Source of the DNA: Chlorops oryzae
Taxonomy: Eukaryota; Arthropoda; Insecta; Diptera; Chloropidae
Direction: 5' to 3'
Assembly (NCBI GenBank): GCA_020466095.1
Contig: CM035806.1
Coordinates: 70,809,277-70,873,276 of the forward strand
Length of the DNA stretch: 64,000 nt
Below, piece after piece: positions 54,866-64,000 of this stretch. The notes below the pieces were generated by a model. That model worked only from the letters and a program-made list of their open reading frames with translations, had not been told where the DNA came from and did no database searches. Position numbers and translations under genes: made by a program. Position 1 is the first letter of the stretch. Every line of letters begins with the position of its first letter.

Positions 54866-56686
54866 TGCGCCAAAAGTGCATGTAAAAAAAAAAAGAGAAA
54901 GAAGAAGAAAAAAATTGAAAATAAAATAAGTGTTCAACGTTCGCCGCCGTGCGGCCGACGTCGCTCGCACAGTGTTACCGAATCGATCCAACAACAAAAT
55001 GCTCTGCTGAACCTTCACTCGGTGACGTCAGGCAAGCTTTCCCGCACACCGCAGCAAACAAATGCAGCAAATGCACTACCCTTTCTGCCTACAAGCTCCA
55101 ATACTCCCTGCTCGATCGCAGTAAGTACGCCAACTAATACTTTTGCTAGTCCTAAGTACACAGCTACAACGTCAACGGTTTCTGCTCTTATTGCGAGCCT
55201 CACCTCTTCAAAAACAACAGCATCACTACAAAACGAAGAAACAACCGACATACTGACAAACACTAAGTCAGAAGAAGAATACAGCAGACAAAAAGAAGCC
55301 GAAATTGCTGCTCAAACCGCTGCTCAGAGCTCAGCCGTGCGCTCTACTCAAGTGAATGCTAGCGCCGCTGCCGCTATAGCAAAAAACGTTGGCGTCCACG
55401 AAAAGCAAAAGGGGTCGGCAGTGCAGACAGGCATGGATCGCTACGTCAACATCAAGCGGAAATTGAGTCCCCAAAAACTGCAAGGACAGAAGGCTCTAAA
55501 AGTATTGAAACCCAATGCATCAACGAGCACTGCTACTAGCCCAAGCCAAAATAGATTTGCGCTGCTTGCTAGCAAAGATGATAATGAATCATCTACACAA
55601 AACCCCATCAAAAAAATTAAGCCTCCCCCAATCTACTTGCGTGAGGAATGTTCCAACGCTCTAGTAGCAGCTATCGCTCGTTCCATTGGCAGCAGCAACT
55701 TTCACGTTGTTTCCATTAAAAGGGGTAACGTGAAAGAAACTAAAATACAAATTTATACGGAAATCCACTATCGTACCCTGGTGAACCACTTTGATGCACT
55801 CAAAAAAAGCTACTATACCTACCAGCTTAAAGCAAGCAAAGGTTTAGTGGTAGTAATAAAAGGCATCGAGCCCTCACTTGACCCAGCAGAGATCAAAGGC
55901 GCTCTGCAAGCTGCAGGTTTTCCAACGAAAACCGTTTTTAATATTAAAAACAAACAAAATATTCCGCAACCCCTATATCGCATTGAGCTTGATCCTTCAG
56001 CCAACTCCCAAAAACAAAAAAAGAACGAGGTCCACCCAATATACAATCTGCAATTTTTGCTACACCGCAAAATTTCGGTCGAAGAGCCTCATAAGCGGAA
56101 AGGACCGGTTCAATGCTCTAATTGCCAAGAATTTGGACACACGCAAAACTATTGCACATTGCACCCCGTGTGCGCTACATGTGGAGATCGGCATTCTTCG
56201 AACTCTTGTCAAGTTGATCAAGACAACCCTGATGTAAGAAAATGCAGCAACTGTGGTGGTAACCACAAAGCGAGTTATCGTGGATGCCCAATCTACATGG
56301 CAATAAAAAAAAAAGACCAACCCAAGCGGAAAACTCATCAAGAAGTTCCGAACTTCCTGCCGAGCCAGCAAGGGCCAGCATCAGCTGCTCTTCCTCCCAA
56401 AGCATTTTCATATGCTGACGCAGTAAAGTCTAACACTGCGACCCAAGCTCAAGCATCTCTTGCGACAGCAGCACATCCTGGTCGTACTCCTATGACTATT
56501 TCGTACGCTGACGCTGTCAGGTCGAACACTGCGGTACACCCTCAAGGTGCCATATCAAATTTGGAATCAATGATCTCAAATTTGACTAACTGCATGATGC
56601 AGTTCACTTCAACTGTGCAATCAATGCTGCAAGAGATGATGCGGACTCAAAGCCAACTCATGCAAATTCTTATTGCAAAGAAATGA
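54866..56686 (+). CDS. LINE ORF1 (gag-like nucleic-acid-binding protein), no AUG at its 5' end
   Basis: Encodes the RNA-binding partner of ORF2. The frame is open from 54866 but has no ATG until 55433; GTG at 55022 is only one candidate non-AUG start. From that GTG the protein is 554 aa: a Ser/Thr/Ala-rich N-terminus, a middle domain (about residues 195-345, the PRE-C2HC region with EECSNALVAAIARSIG), then three Cys/His knuckles, CSNCQEFGHTQNYC, CATCGDRHSSNSC and CSNCGGNHKASYRGC (about 365-425). The C-terminus has a duplicated SYADAV(R/K)SNTA motif and a Met/Gln-rich helix. It ends in TGA that overlaps the ORF2 ATG (ATGA). The start question may reflect a lost ATG or non-AUG initiation. Confidence 0.85.
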   Translation, partial: CAKSACKKKKRKKKKKIENKISVQRSPPCGRRRSHSVTESIQQQNALLNLHSVTSGKLSRTPQQTNAANALPFLPTSSNTPCSIAVSTPTNTFASPKYTATTSTVSALIASLTSSKTTASLQNEETTDILTNTKSEEEYSRQKEAEIAAQTAAQSSAVRSTQVNASAAAAIAKNVGVHEKQKGSAVQTGMDRYVNIKRKLSPQKLQGQKALKVLKPNASTSTATSPSQNRFALLASKDDNESSTQNPIKKIKPPPIYLREECSNALVAAIARSIGSSNFHVVSIKRGNVKETKIQIYTEIHYRTLVNHFDALKKSYYTYQLKASKGLVVVIKGIEPSLDPAEIKGALQAAGFPTKTVFNIKNKQNIPQPLYRIELDPSANSQKQKKNEVHPIYNLQFLLHRKISVEEPHKRKGPVQCSNCQEFGHTQNYCTLHPVCATCGDRHSSNSCQVDQDNPDVRKCSNCGGNHKASYRGCPIYMAIKKKDQPKRKTHQEVPNFLPSQQGPASAALPPKAFSYADAVKSNTATQAQASLATAAHPGRTPMTISYADAVRSNTAVHPQGAISNLESMISNLTNCMMQFTSTVQSMLQEMMRTQSQLMQILIAKK

Positions 56687-59352
56687 GTGTCCTAAAAATT
56701 TGTCATTGGAATGCTAACGGCATTCGACAACACAAGCTTGAAATTCAAACATTTCTTGAATTACATTCAATTGACGTAATGCTCGTCAGTGAAACCCACC
56801 TCACAAGCAAAAATAATTTTACTATTAAAAATTATACGTTTTATGGCACTCATCACCCAGATGGAAAGGCACACGGCGGCACCGGCGTTTTGATCAAAAC
56901 TCGAATAAAACACAATTTAATGGATGAATTTTCCCAAAATTACTTACAAGCAACGTCTATCTCATTGCATTATGGTAACAGCATTATCGCTTTAAGTGCA
57001 GTTTACTGCCCACCGAGATTTTCTGTTACTGGTACACAATTTTTAGAGTACTTCCAAAAGCTTGGCAACAAATTTATAGCAGCTGGGGACTATAATGCTA
57101 AGCACCCACACTGGGGCTCTAGATTAATTAACCCCAAAGGGCGACAACTATATTCAATTATAATAAATAGTCGTGCAAATTTTGACTGTATTTCAACAGG
57201 TCAACCCACTTACTGGCCTTCCGATTTGCAAAAAAAACCCGACCTCATTGATTTTGCAGTCAGCAAAAACTTTGATCGTAGCGAATTACATGCTGAACCC
57301 AGCTTCGATTTGTCATCCGACCATTCCCCTGTTATAATTACAATGATGGGCTTGCCCACATTCACCGAAAAACCCGGCAGAATTGTAACAAATAAAACCC
57401 ACTGGCTTAAATACAAAAAATATATAAGCTCGCATTTGAACGAGAACTCTATACTCCGAAGCGAATGTGATATTGATGATGCCGTAACAGAGGTAAACAA
57501 TATCATGATATCGGCAGCAGTTCATGCAACCCCAAAAATAATCAGCAAGCCAAAAGAACCTCGAAGATATACTTCAAGCGAGATCGAAACTCTTGTACGA
57601 GAAAAAAGACGCCTACGAAGGGAATGGCAGCGACAACGTTCACCCACCGCGAAAGTTAACTTAGTGCAAGCGACTAAGCGCCTGAGAGAAGCTCTTGATA
57701 ATGATCTGAAAACTAATCTAGAAAATTACACTCGAAATTTGAGCCCGACAGCGGAATCAAACTATTCTCTTTGGAAAGCAAATAAAAAGATGAAGGCACC
57801 CAAAACAAACGTAGCACCACTGCGTACTAACACTGGAAGCTGGGCTAGAAAGGACGAAGAAAAAGCGCATGTATTTGCTAAATATCTCGAAAACGTTTTT
57901 AAGCCCAACCCACGCACTAACGCTTTTCAATTTCCCAAAATAAACCCTCGATCAATCGAAAATATAGGCGAATTTCAGCACAAGGAGATCAAGTTTATCA
58001 TTGGCGAGCTAAACACAAAAAAGGCCGCAGGCTTTGATCTTATAACCCCACAGATGGTGCAACAACTCCCCACTGTAGCAACAAGATTAATCCTCTTCAT
58101 ATTCAACGCAATATTGAGGCTAGGATATTATCCTAGACCCTGGAAAATTTCGAACATAATTATGATCCCTAAGCCAGGAAAAGACCTATCACTCCCATCA
58201 TCATATCGGCCAATTAGCTTGTTGCCAGTACTCTCAAAAGTCTTTGAAAAATGTCTCTTAGCGAAAATTTTACCACCCTTACAAATCTCTGGAGCTATTC
58301 CCCAGCACCAGTTTGGTTTTCGTAAAAGCCATGGCACCATTGAACAGGTAAACAGAGTTACCACCGAAATCAGAAACGCATTTGAAAAAAAGAAATACTG
58401 TTCCGCCATATTTCTGGATATCTCGCAAGCCTTTGATAAAGTATGGCACTCTGGCTTAATGTTTAAAATTAAACATAGCCTTCCCGAAAACACTCACAAA
58501 GTCCTACAATCCTACCTCTCTGAAAGGAAGTTCAAAATCAAATATGAAACACACACGACATATGAATATGACATTTCAGCAGGTGTACCCCAAGGTAGTG
58601 TCCTAGGGCCCCTGCTATACCTGATTTACACGGCTGATCTGCCTGTATCCCCAGAACTCTTCACATCTACATTTGCAGACGATACAGCAATTTTGTATGC
58701 ACACAGCGATCCTGTGGTCGCCTCTCGAGTTCTTAATAATCATCTTCATACTGTTGAAGACTGGCTTGCGAACTGGAGAATAAAAGTAAATGACAGCAAA
58801 TGCACCCACATAACTTTCACGCTGCGTCGCGAGACATGCCCTCCAATTATGCTTAATAACACACGAGTTCCACAGGCCAATGAAGTGAGATATCTAGGCA
58901 TTCACTTAGATCGCCGACTCACATGGCGCAAGCACATTGAGGCAAAACGCACCCAAATGAAGCTGAGCGCCCAAAAACTGCACTGGCTACTCAACAGTAA
59001 GTCAAGATTGCGGCTCGAACACAAAGTGCTTCTTTTTAACGCAACACTTAAGCCTATATGGACTTATGGCTCCCAGCTCTGGGGAAAAGCCAGCAACTCT
59101 TTATTAGACATTATACAACGCTCACAGTCCAGAATTCTTCGGACTATAACTGGTGCTCCATGGTTTATAAAAAACGAAAACATACATAAAGACCTTTGTA
59201 CCCCGATGGTCAAAAACGAGCTTATCTCATTAAGCCGCAAATATTGCACTCGGTTGTCCCAACATCCGAACCCACTAGCTAGAAATTTGTTGCTAACAAA
59301 CAGCTCCTCAAGGCTAAAAAGGCGTGACTTGCCATCACTGTCTCACAACTAA
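56683..59352 (+). CDS. LINE ORF2: AP-like endonuclease and reverse transcriptase, 889 aa
   Basis: Provides target nicking and target-primed reverse transcription. The ATG at 56683 overlaps the ORF1 stop (ATGA), consistent with reinitiation. The endonuclease (residues 1-220) has ICHWNANGI, VSETHL (Glu), AGDYNAKHPHWGS (Asp, Asn) and LSSDHSPVI (His). RT (about 470-740) has IPKPGKD...SYRPISLLPVLSKVFEK, QFGFRKSHGTIEQV, AIFLDISQAFDKVW, GVPQGSVLGPLLYLIYTADL and the catalytic TFADDTAIL. A thumb and C-terminal region follow (VRYLGIHLDRRLTW...GSQLWGKAS). No RNase H domain. Length and block order are typical of the jockey clade. No stop or frameshift is visible; all listed catalytic residues are present. 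Confidence 0.93.
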   Translation: MSVLKICHWNANGIRQHKLEIQTFLELHSIDVMLVSETHLTSKNNFTIKNYTFYGTHHPDGKAHGGTGVLIKTRIKHNLMDEFSQNYLQATSISLHYGNSIIALSAVYCPPRFSVTGTQFLEYFQKLGNKFIAAGDYNAKHPHWGSRLINPKGRQLYSIIINSRANFDCISTGQPTYWPSDLQKKPDLIDFAVSKNFDRSELHAEPSFDLSSDHSPVIITMMGLPTFTEKPGRIVTNKTHWLKYKKYISSHLNENSILRSECDIDDAVTEVNNIMISAAVHATPKIISKPKEPRRYTSSEIETLVREKRRLRREWQRQRSPTAKVNLVQATKRLREALDNDLKTNLENYTRNLSPTAESNYSLWKANKKMKAPKTNVAPLRTNTGSWARKDEEKAHVFAKYLENVFKPNPRTNAFQFPKINPRSIENIGEFQHKEIKFIIGELNTKKAAGFDLITPQMVQQLPTVATRLILFIFNAILRLGYYPRPWKISNIIMIPKPGKDLSLPSSYRPISLLPVLSKVFEKCLLAKILPPLQISGAIPQHQFGFRKSHGTIEQVNRVTTEIRNAFEKKKYCSAIFLDISQAFDKVWHSGLMFKIKHSLPENTHKVLQSYLSERKFKIKYETHTTYEYDISAGVPQGSVLGPLLYLIYTADLPVSPELFTSTFADDTAILYAHSDPVVASRVLNNHLHTVEDWLANWRIKVNDSKCTHITFTLRRETCPPIMLNNTRVPQANEVRYLGIHLDRRLTWRKHIEAKRTQMKLSAQKLHWLLNSKSRLRLEHKVLLFNATLKPIWTYGSQLWGKASNSLLDIIQRSQSRILRTITGAPWFIKNENIHKDLCTPMVKNELISLSRKYCTRLSQHPNPLARNLLLTNSSSRLKRRDLPSLSHN

Positions 59353-59602
59353 TGCCCCTCTAAATTTTTGAAAAAAAAATTTTTTTTTTTTTTTTTGTAA
59401 CTTTTGTAACAAAAAAATCCTCCTGGAAACCCATCTATGGATTCATCATACGGAAAGGCAGCCCAGTTCACGCGTTGGCGTGGACTGAAAAGCATATAAT
59501 ATTAATAAATATTTTTTAGTTTTAAGATTCATTCACTTGTTGTTAGTTCATAGGATATGAAGATGCAATAATAAAAAACCGTTTAAAAAAAAAAAAAAAA
59601 AA
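59353..59602 (+). other. 3' UTR and A tail of the LINE
   Basis: Includes a T run near 59380-59396 and AATAAA at about 59503 and 59569, then the terminal A tail at 59585-59602. Confidence 0.7.
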
Positions 59603-59616
59603 ACATACATGTAGGG

Positions 59617-59810
59617 CATGATACAAAGAGAGCAAGATAGCGCCATTTCGGGTACCGCTATTTTGTAGCATTCGCATTGTTGTTGTTTCCCATGCTAAAG
59701 TATAGTAGTGACGTTGAGTTTAACATGCAAAACAACAACAAATAAGCTCTCATTTTGTATTTGTGACATCATCGGGCTGAAATGGCGCTATCTTGTTTTC
59801 TTGTATCATG
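59617..59810. mobile_element. 194-bp MITE with P-like ends
   Basis: The ends CATGATACAAAGAGAGCAAG and TTTTCTTGTATCATG belong to inverted repeats of about 32 bp. CATGTAGGG is found on both sides (59608-59616 and 59811-59819), an 8- or 9-bp duplication. A CATGAT start and 8-bp duplication recall P elements, but classification is tentative. The LINE's target duplication overlaps the left flank, so the LINE landed beside it. Confidence 0.7.
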
Positions 59811-59922
59811 CATGTAGGGTTTAGTACGCTAATGTTATATTCTTACCGGCTATTTCGAAAATTTTTTAAAGTGAATATTGGTATTTTGGGCCCCAAGCCA
59901 TAGAAACTTATTTTTTTGCACT
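59811..59922. other. Spacer between two MITEs
   Basis: No feature seen. Confidence 0.5.
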
Positions 59923-60064
59923 AGGCCTGTTCACGAGACCCTGGTAACCGTAGCATTGTGGCAAAAGTGCAAAAATAATGTACATATCCAACAACAATAA
60001 TTTAGACATCCAACAACAAAATTTGCACTCTTGTCACGATGCTACGGTCTCGTGAACAAGCCTA
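59923..60064. mobile_element. 142-bp MITE
   Basis: TAGGCCTGTTCACGAGACC and its near inverse GGTCTCGTGAACAAGCCTA form long imperfect arms. The GGCCTGTTC start would fit a Harbinger-type MITE, but the target duplication is ambiguous (CTA/TA). Confidence 0.6.
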
Positions 60065-61435
60065 CTATAAACAAAATCTTTCCTTTTTAGCTAAGGATCA
60101 ATATAGTTTAAACAGGCCTAATTGCTCAAAGCTTTTCAGATTCAAGTCATCACCTAATAAGCAACTGCGAGGACGTTGCCGAAACGCCAAAAAAAGTGAT
60201 ACTATATCTATATCTATTGCACTGTAGAATTTCTTTCAAATTCAGCTTGGAGGAAGCATTTAAATGAGGCGCTTTGCACGGGTAAACAATCTTTATCAGA
60301 TTAATGAGAGTAATTAACTTATTTGTCCTTTATTAGTCGAACACCAACGATTTGCATGAATATTTGGATTAAGATTCTACTAACCATCTACTTCCAAGTT
60401 CAAAATTTTCGCACCTCTTCTCGGAGGTGAAAATGTTTAAATAAAAAAAAAAGTTGGCAGTTATGGAACTGCCGTTGGAAGTGAAAACATAGAATGTGTA
60501 TTGAAGTTTGAAATGCATAATATTTGATTTAAAATTATTAAAATCAATCTGGATTTTTACATTTAATGAGACTCAGAGAAACAATTATAGGCATGTGATA
60601 TGTAAAGTATTTTATTATTGAAATATATTGCTGGCTGCACAAAGTTTTAACAATTAATTACACTGCTCAACGCTAAATTTTCCTTTGACTTGAAACCAAC
60701 TTTTTTTTTGTCGTATTTGTTTCGCTGAAGCAAAATATATGCTTTAAGTTTGAAAGTTAGCTCGCGTTTTTTAAATATTCGCTAAGAAAGGTTTTGCGAT
60801 TTTTTGTCAATATCTTTTAGTCGTAGTTTTATCGTTCGACCGTTTCAAAAAATTTAATTCATATAAAAGAAGAGTAAATATACAGCATATCCCTCATACA
60901 TATGGATGAAATCGGTTCAACAGCTTAGGAGCTATAGGGCGATAAAGGCAAAAATTTTAAGAAATTTTTAACAACTTTGTACAAAAACTTGATTTCAAGC
61001 CCATATAATTTCCGAAGAAGATTCGGTATTCAGGTTTAGGCTATCTTAAGTAAATGAGTGGATTTCTAAGAGCATTTCAAGACCCAGAAAAAGAAAATCC
61101 GATGAGTTGTTCATATTGGAATTGGGTTTTTAGAAAAAATGAGACGAGTTTTTTTCGCCAGAAAATATTTTATATATTTTAGTTTAATTTGATTTTTCAT
61201 CGTCGTCTCTATCATTATCCGAGGACACCGGAGATACAATATGTACAATACAATATGTTGCATGCCCAGTGACAATACTAAGAATCACAACGTCGAGCTT
61301 TCGTTTTCTATTAGTACCCAGCGGCCAAAGTGCTGCTTACAGAAGCGATGAACCGTCCCAGCGGCCAACAATGCCTACCGCCTACAACCGCCTACCACAT
61401 GTTCAATTTCGGTGCTATGATTCGATGTGTACATA
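60065..61435. other. No gene recognised
   Basis: A+T-rich. Frames of up to 62 codons have no family features. No element ends found. Confidence 0.5.
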
Positions 61436-61614
61436 AGGGAACGTGTCCAAACTACGTGAACCATTTTTTACTACTTTTTACCCCCCTCCCCCCCCCCCCC
61501 CCCCCCCTCGGTGACAATCCGTAGAATAATTTAAGTGACCAATTTGTCCAAGTGTAGTACTTTCAGGACCCCCCTCCACCCCTAAAAGGGTCACGTAGTT
61601 TGGACACGTTCCCT
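61436..61614. mobile_element. 179-bp MITE with a poly-C tract
   Basis: AGGGAACGTGTCCAAACTAC at the left end is the inverse of GTAGTTTGGACACGTTCCCT at the right end. The arms run on to the CACGTGA/CCC region and enclose a C run (about 61483-61507). No target duplication is clear. The C run may be of uncertain length in the assembly. Confidence 0.75.
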
Positions 61615-63065
61615 AAAAACGTTCATAGGAAAAGTGCATAGCGCATTGAGATATCCTGAGCATTTAAAAATTATATGTAAACACATTGGCATGACTATGT
61701 CGCTCCACCTCGCAGACACTCTCATGCTGAGCATATCACCGAGGCGTCCGCAATGAAAGACGCTTGGACTTGTTCACCGCCGACACTATATTCTGCTGGG
61801 AACATACATACACGCATTATTGAGCAGATATGACTCATGGCTGCCACAGTTGGCGTTTTAACGCAAAACTGACACTATATTTTACAGTCGGCGGTGTGGC
61901 TCGTTTTCATTGTATTTGGCTCTTTTTTGGCTTTATTACGCCACGACAAAAATTACTCAGTGACCAATTCAAAGCAAAAAATTTTCGGTGCAAACACTCA
62001 AAATAATTTAGATTTAGCGGACCTAATCCACATCACAAAATTTTTGTTTTACAATATACATACATATATACATGTAATATAAGTGTTGGACCCTTTTAAT
62101 TCCCATTGGCTCTTTTTGAATCGCTGTGGCACTTTTATATCTTTTTAAATGGCAACCGTTTGCATACTCTCTTTGCGCTGTAGTGAGAAAGAAGATCGAA
62201 TGAACTGAGAGAACCGAAGTCAAAGTGAGAAACCAAGAGCGAGTTGATTCAATTCCCAGTCGGAATATGCAATGTTTAGCTATTACTATTTTTGCAATAG
62301 TTTCTATGCGGAATTTGTCGTTCAAAATTATAATTGCGATGTCATAAAAATGAATGATAGCTATCGTAGAATTTGTTTTTAACCACTCACGAATTTTTAA
62401 GACGTAAAATTTTTCCTTTGTCATCAATGAATTCCCAAAAGAAGATATTCATGGAATATCAAATTGCCGACTGGGGTGTTACGTCGACGAATCACATAAA
62501 ACTTTTTAGGAATGCTTCTCACTGAAAGCTACGCACACTAATATAGCCGAGATATACGTACACGACGACCGTGACGGTTACAACATATACAAATGCATTT
62601 TGAACTTAAAGATTTGCTCCCTGCTCAACGCGCCTATAGAAGTTTTCACTTCAATAAGCCCAGAAATGAATATATTTACCAATTCCAAGCAACTTTTATT
62701 ATATATATGTATATAAAGTTTTTTCTGTAAGTCAATACTTTTCATCGCTACGCTGCGTCGAACATTCATCAACCACCTATTCTGGAGCTCGTGCTTTCGT
62801 ACAGTGAAATATCCAATCAAATCATTGGAGCTGGATTCAAATTGATAGGCCTTACAATATGATGTATTTAAATACAAATTACTATATATCATTGATTAAA
62901 ACCTTTGTATCCTAGTAAAATAAAACAAGATGTTTTTTATAGTGGAAAATCAAAATAAAAACCACTGGTTTTATTCTTATGTTTTCTGTCGGTTGAGACA
63001 GTAAAATACTAAAATAAAAGGAATTAGCTTATGGAAAGTTGAGTTGCCCAATTTCCTAACATTAA
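61615..63065. other. No gene recognised
   Basis: Contains a loose inverted pair CACCGCCGAC (61779) and GTCGGCGGTG (61887). A 134-codon minus frame (62023-62427) has no family features and unlikely composition. No other element ends found. Confidence 0.45.
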
Positions 63066-63658
63066 TTACAGTTTTATTTGAACTAATTTGCTGAATCCCA
63101 TGAGACGTTGTTTGGCTTTTTTCATTTTCAGTCTTTTATTTAGATTTTTGATTCGGAAGTGCATCCGCGTTTTAAAAAATAATTTTTTCACCGAATCCGG
63201 CAAATCAATCTTTAAACTTCTGGTGAGCAAATTATTTCGAGTGCCTTTAAAGTGTGAAATTTCTGTGTTGTTTACATTTTGGAAAACAGATTCTAGTTTT
63301 GTAATTCCACCAACAAACAACTGGGACGGTTTTTAAAAATTGCCTTTCGATACTTGGTCAAACCAGGTAAAAGTATTATCTGCACTTTCGAATTCGCTCA
63401 AATTGAGCTTTCGGATCAGGAAGCCTGCGACATATTCAATGCCGTCCTCATGAAGTTCACCAATATCCTCATCAATTTGACTCTGTTCCAGCTCATCAAA
63501 ATCGTTATTTTCCGCTTGAAACTCATTACTACAACAATATTCATCAGGCAAATTTGTTTTCGATTCCGAAATATCTTGCACAGAGACGGAACTTTGCAGC
63601 CATCTTGTTTCATCCTTTTGGACGTTTCCAAAATCTCGTAATAGCTCTGAGTTTTTAG
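63066..63658 (-). pseudogene. P-element/THAP9-like transposase, last exon, with one stop
   Basis: After an acceptor CACTCACAG at 63659-63667 the frame reads NSELLRDFGNVQKD, then a long acidic stretch, DGIEYVAGFLIRKLN and DNTFTWFDQVSKGNF. A single TAA follows, and the same frame continues KPSQLFVGGITKLESVFQNV and VKKLFFKTRMHFRIKNLNKR to a stop at 63066. The 'YVAGF(I/V)xxKL...WFDQVSKGNFxKPS' order matches the C-terminal part of P-like transposases as I know them. Upstream exons would lie beyond the right edge. The TAA makes this copy non-functional as read. Confidence 0.65.
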
Positions 63659-64000
63659 CTGTGAGTGAAAGACATTCATAAATTCTATTTTTATATATAA
63701 ATGTAAATATTTAACCCCTGAGTGTACCTGTTATCTTTAAATAGAGTTGGCGTGTTGAATAAAAGAAACTTTTATTTTGGATTAGTCTTATTTTAGAAAG
63801 CTCGATACTTTAATGCAATGAGCTTTATAAAAACAAGAAATTTTTTAATACCTAAAACTTTATTTTTATATTAAGTTTAATGCTAAATTCTTAGCTTATT
63901 TTAGATTTAGCTAAATGTAGTGACAATGTATTAAATCTATTTCGTACTTTTTAGCTATGTGCAAATTTTTATTTAATGTCAATGCGTACATCTTTACACT
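63659..64000 (-). other. Probable intron of the P-like gene; no other feature
   Basis: A+T-rich sequence upstream of the acceptor on the minus strand. No exon recognised before the window ends. Confidence 0.4.

Larger units (their letters stand above)
54621..59602 (+). mobile_element. Full-length jockey-clade LINE, TSD ACATACATGT
   Basis: Target duplications of 10 bp at 54611-54620 and 59603-59612 bracket the element, which ends in an 18-19-base A tail. The 5' end starts CATTTCAAAG and has GGTCGGACGC about 21-30 bases in, resembling the downstream promoter element used by jockey-type LINEs. The order is an A-rich leader of about 400 bp, ORF1 (gag-like), ORF2 (endonuclease/RT) and a 3' untranslated region of about 230 bp. 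Both ORFs are open, so this is a recent insertion. Confidence 0.9.

Noticed and set aside
54949..55137. 62-codon ORF ahead of LINE ORF1
   Set aside because: Starts with GTG and lies in a different frame over the ORF1 N-terminus; a shadow.
62023..62427. 134-codon minus-strand ORF
   Set aside because: Starts and ends in A+T-rich non-coding DNA, no motif, composition unlike a protein; probably chance.

Overview
The window looks like a heterochromatin-like, transposon-saturated stretch of a higher dipteran genome, most likely a tephritid-type fly. The evidence is the Helentron/mini-me-type repeats carrying (TA)n and (GTCY)n tracts with GGGCGTGGC minisatellites, together with BEL/Pao, Ty3/gypsy, jockey, Tc1, PIF/Harbinger, pogo/Tigger, piggyBac, hAT and P-like remains, introns of 56-95 bp, and A+T-rich DNA. 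The species assignment is inference. I found no convincing single-copy host gene; nearly every coding region belongs to a mobile element, and most are broken.

Layout. 1-1.7 kb: the 5' LTR (minus) and primer site of an LTR element running off the left edge, split by a hAT MITE. 2.4-3.9 kb: a BEL scrap and a Helentron-like repeat with a 126-bp minisatellite. 4.7-8.4 kb: a tandem BEL/Pao array with four LTRs and three deleted internal regions, abutting a pogo/Tigger transposase gene (minus, 8.4-9.5 kb). That gene is interrupted by a Helentron-like repeat, which is itself interrupted by a 12.4-kb Ty3/gypsy element (10.3-22.7 kb, TSD ATGG). The gypsy element has very large LTRs (2.7 and 3.8 kb) that carry a 235-codon ORF in U3, and its 3' LTR is hit by a solo LTR (TSD CAGC). 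The pogo 5' end reappears at 22.8 kb. This is a four-level nest whose order can be read directly. 23.5-25.6 kb: a hobo-type hAT pseudogene. 27.1-31.9 kb: piggyBac remains and an unknown TIR element. 31.9-35.2 kb: a TIR element containing a tRNA-like Pol III unit and an apparently complete Tc1 element (33.46-35.11 kb). 35.2-45.4 kb: a PIF/Harbinger element with a MADF gene (plus) and a four-exon transposase gene (minus). It is interrupted by a rearranged LTR element (36.69-39.95 kb, TSD AAGG), a hAT element with a nearly intact transposase, a hAT MITE and another TIR element. 46.2-53.9 kb: a foldback-type element with arms of about 0.9 kb, its left arm split by a hAT MITE and by a 3.55-kb TIR element with a perfect 8-bp TSD that itself carries a Helentron-like repeat with a 507-bp GTCT tract. 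54.6-59.6 kb: a full-length jockey-type LINE with a 10-bp TSD and both ORFs open. 59.6-64 kb: small MITEs and a P-like transposase fragment.

Four reading-frame breaks fall in homopolymer runs (G6 in gypsy pol, T11 in the hAT start region, a T run and an A run in the MADF gene). Part of the 'pseudogene' signal may therefore be sequencing error. The elements most likely to be recent are the Tc1 element, the jockey element and the giant-LTR gypsy element.
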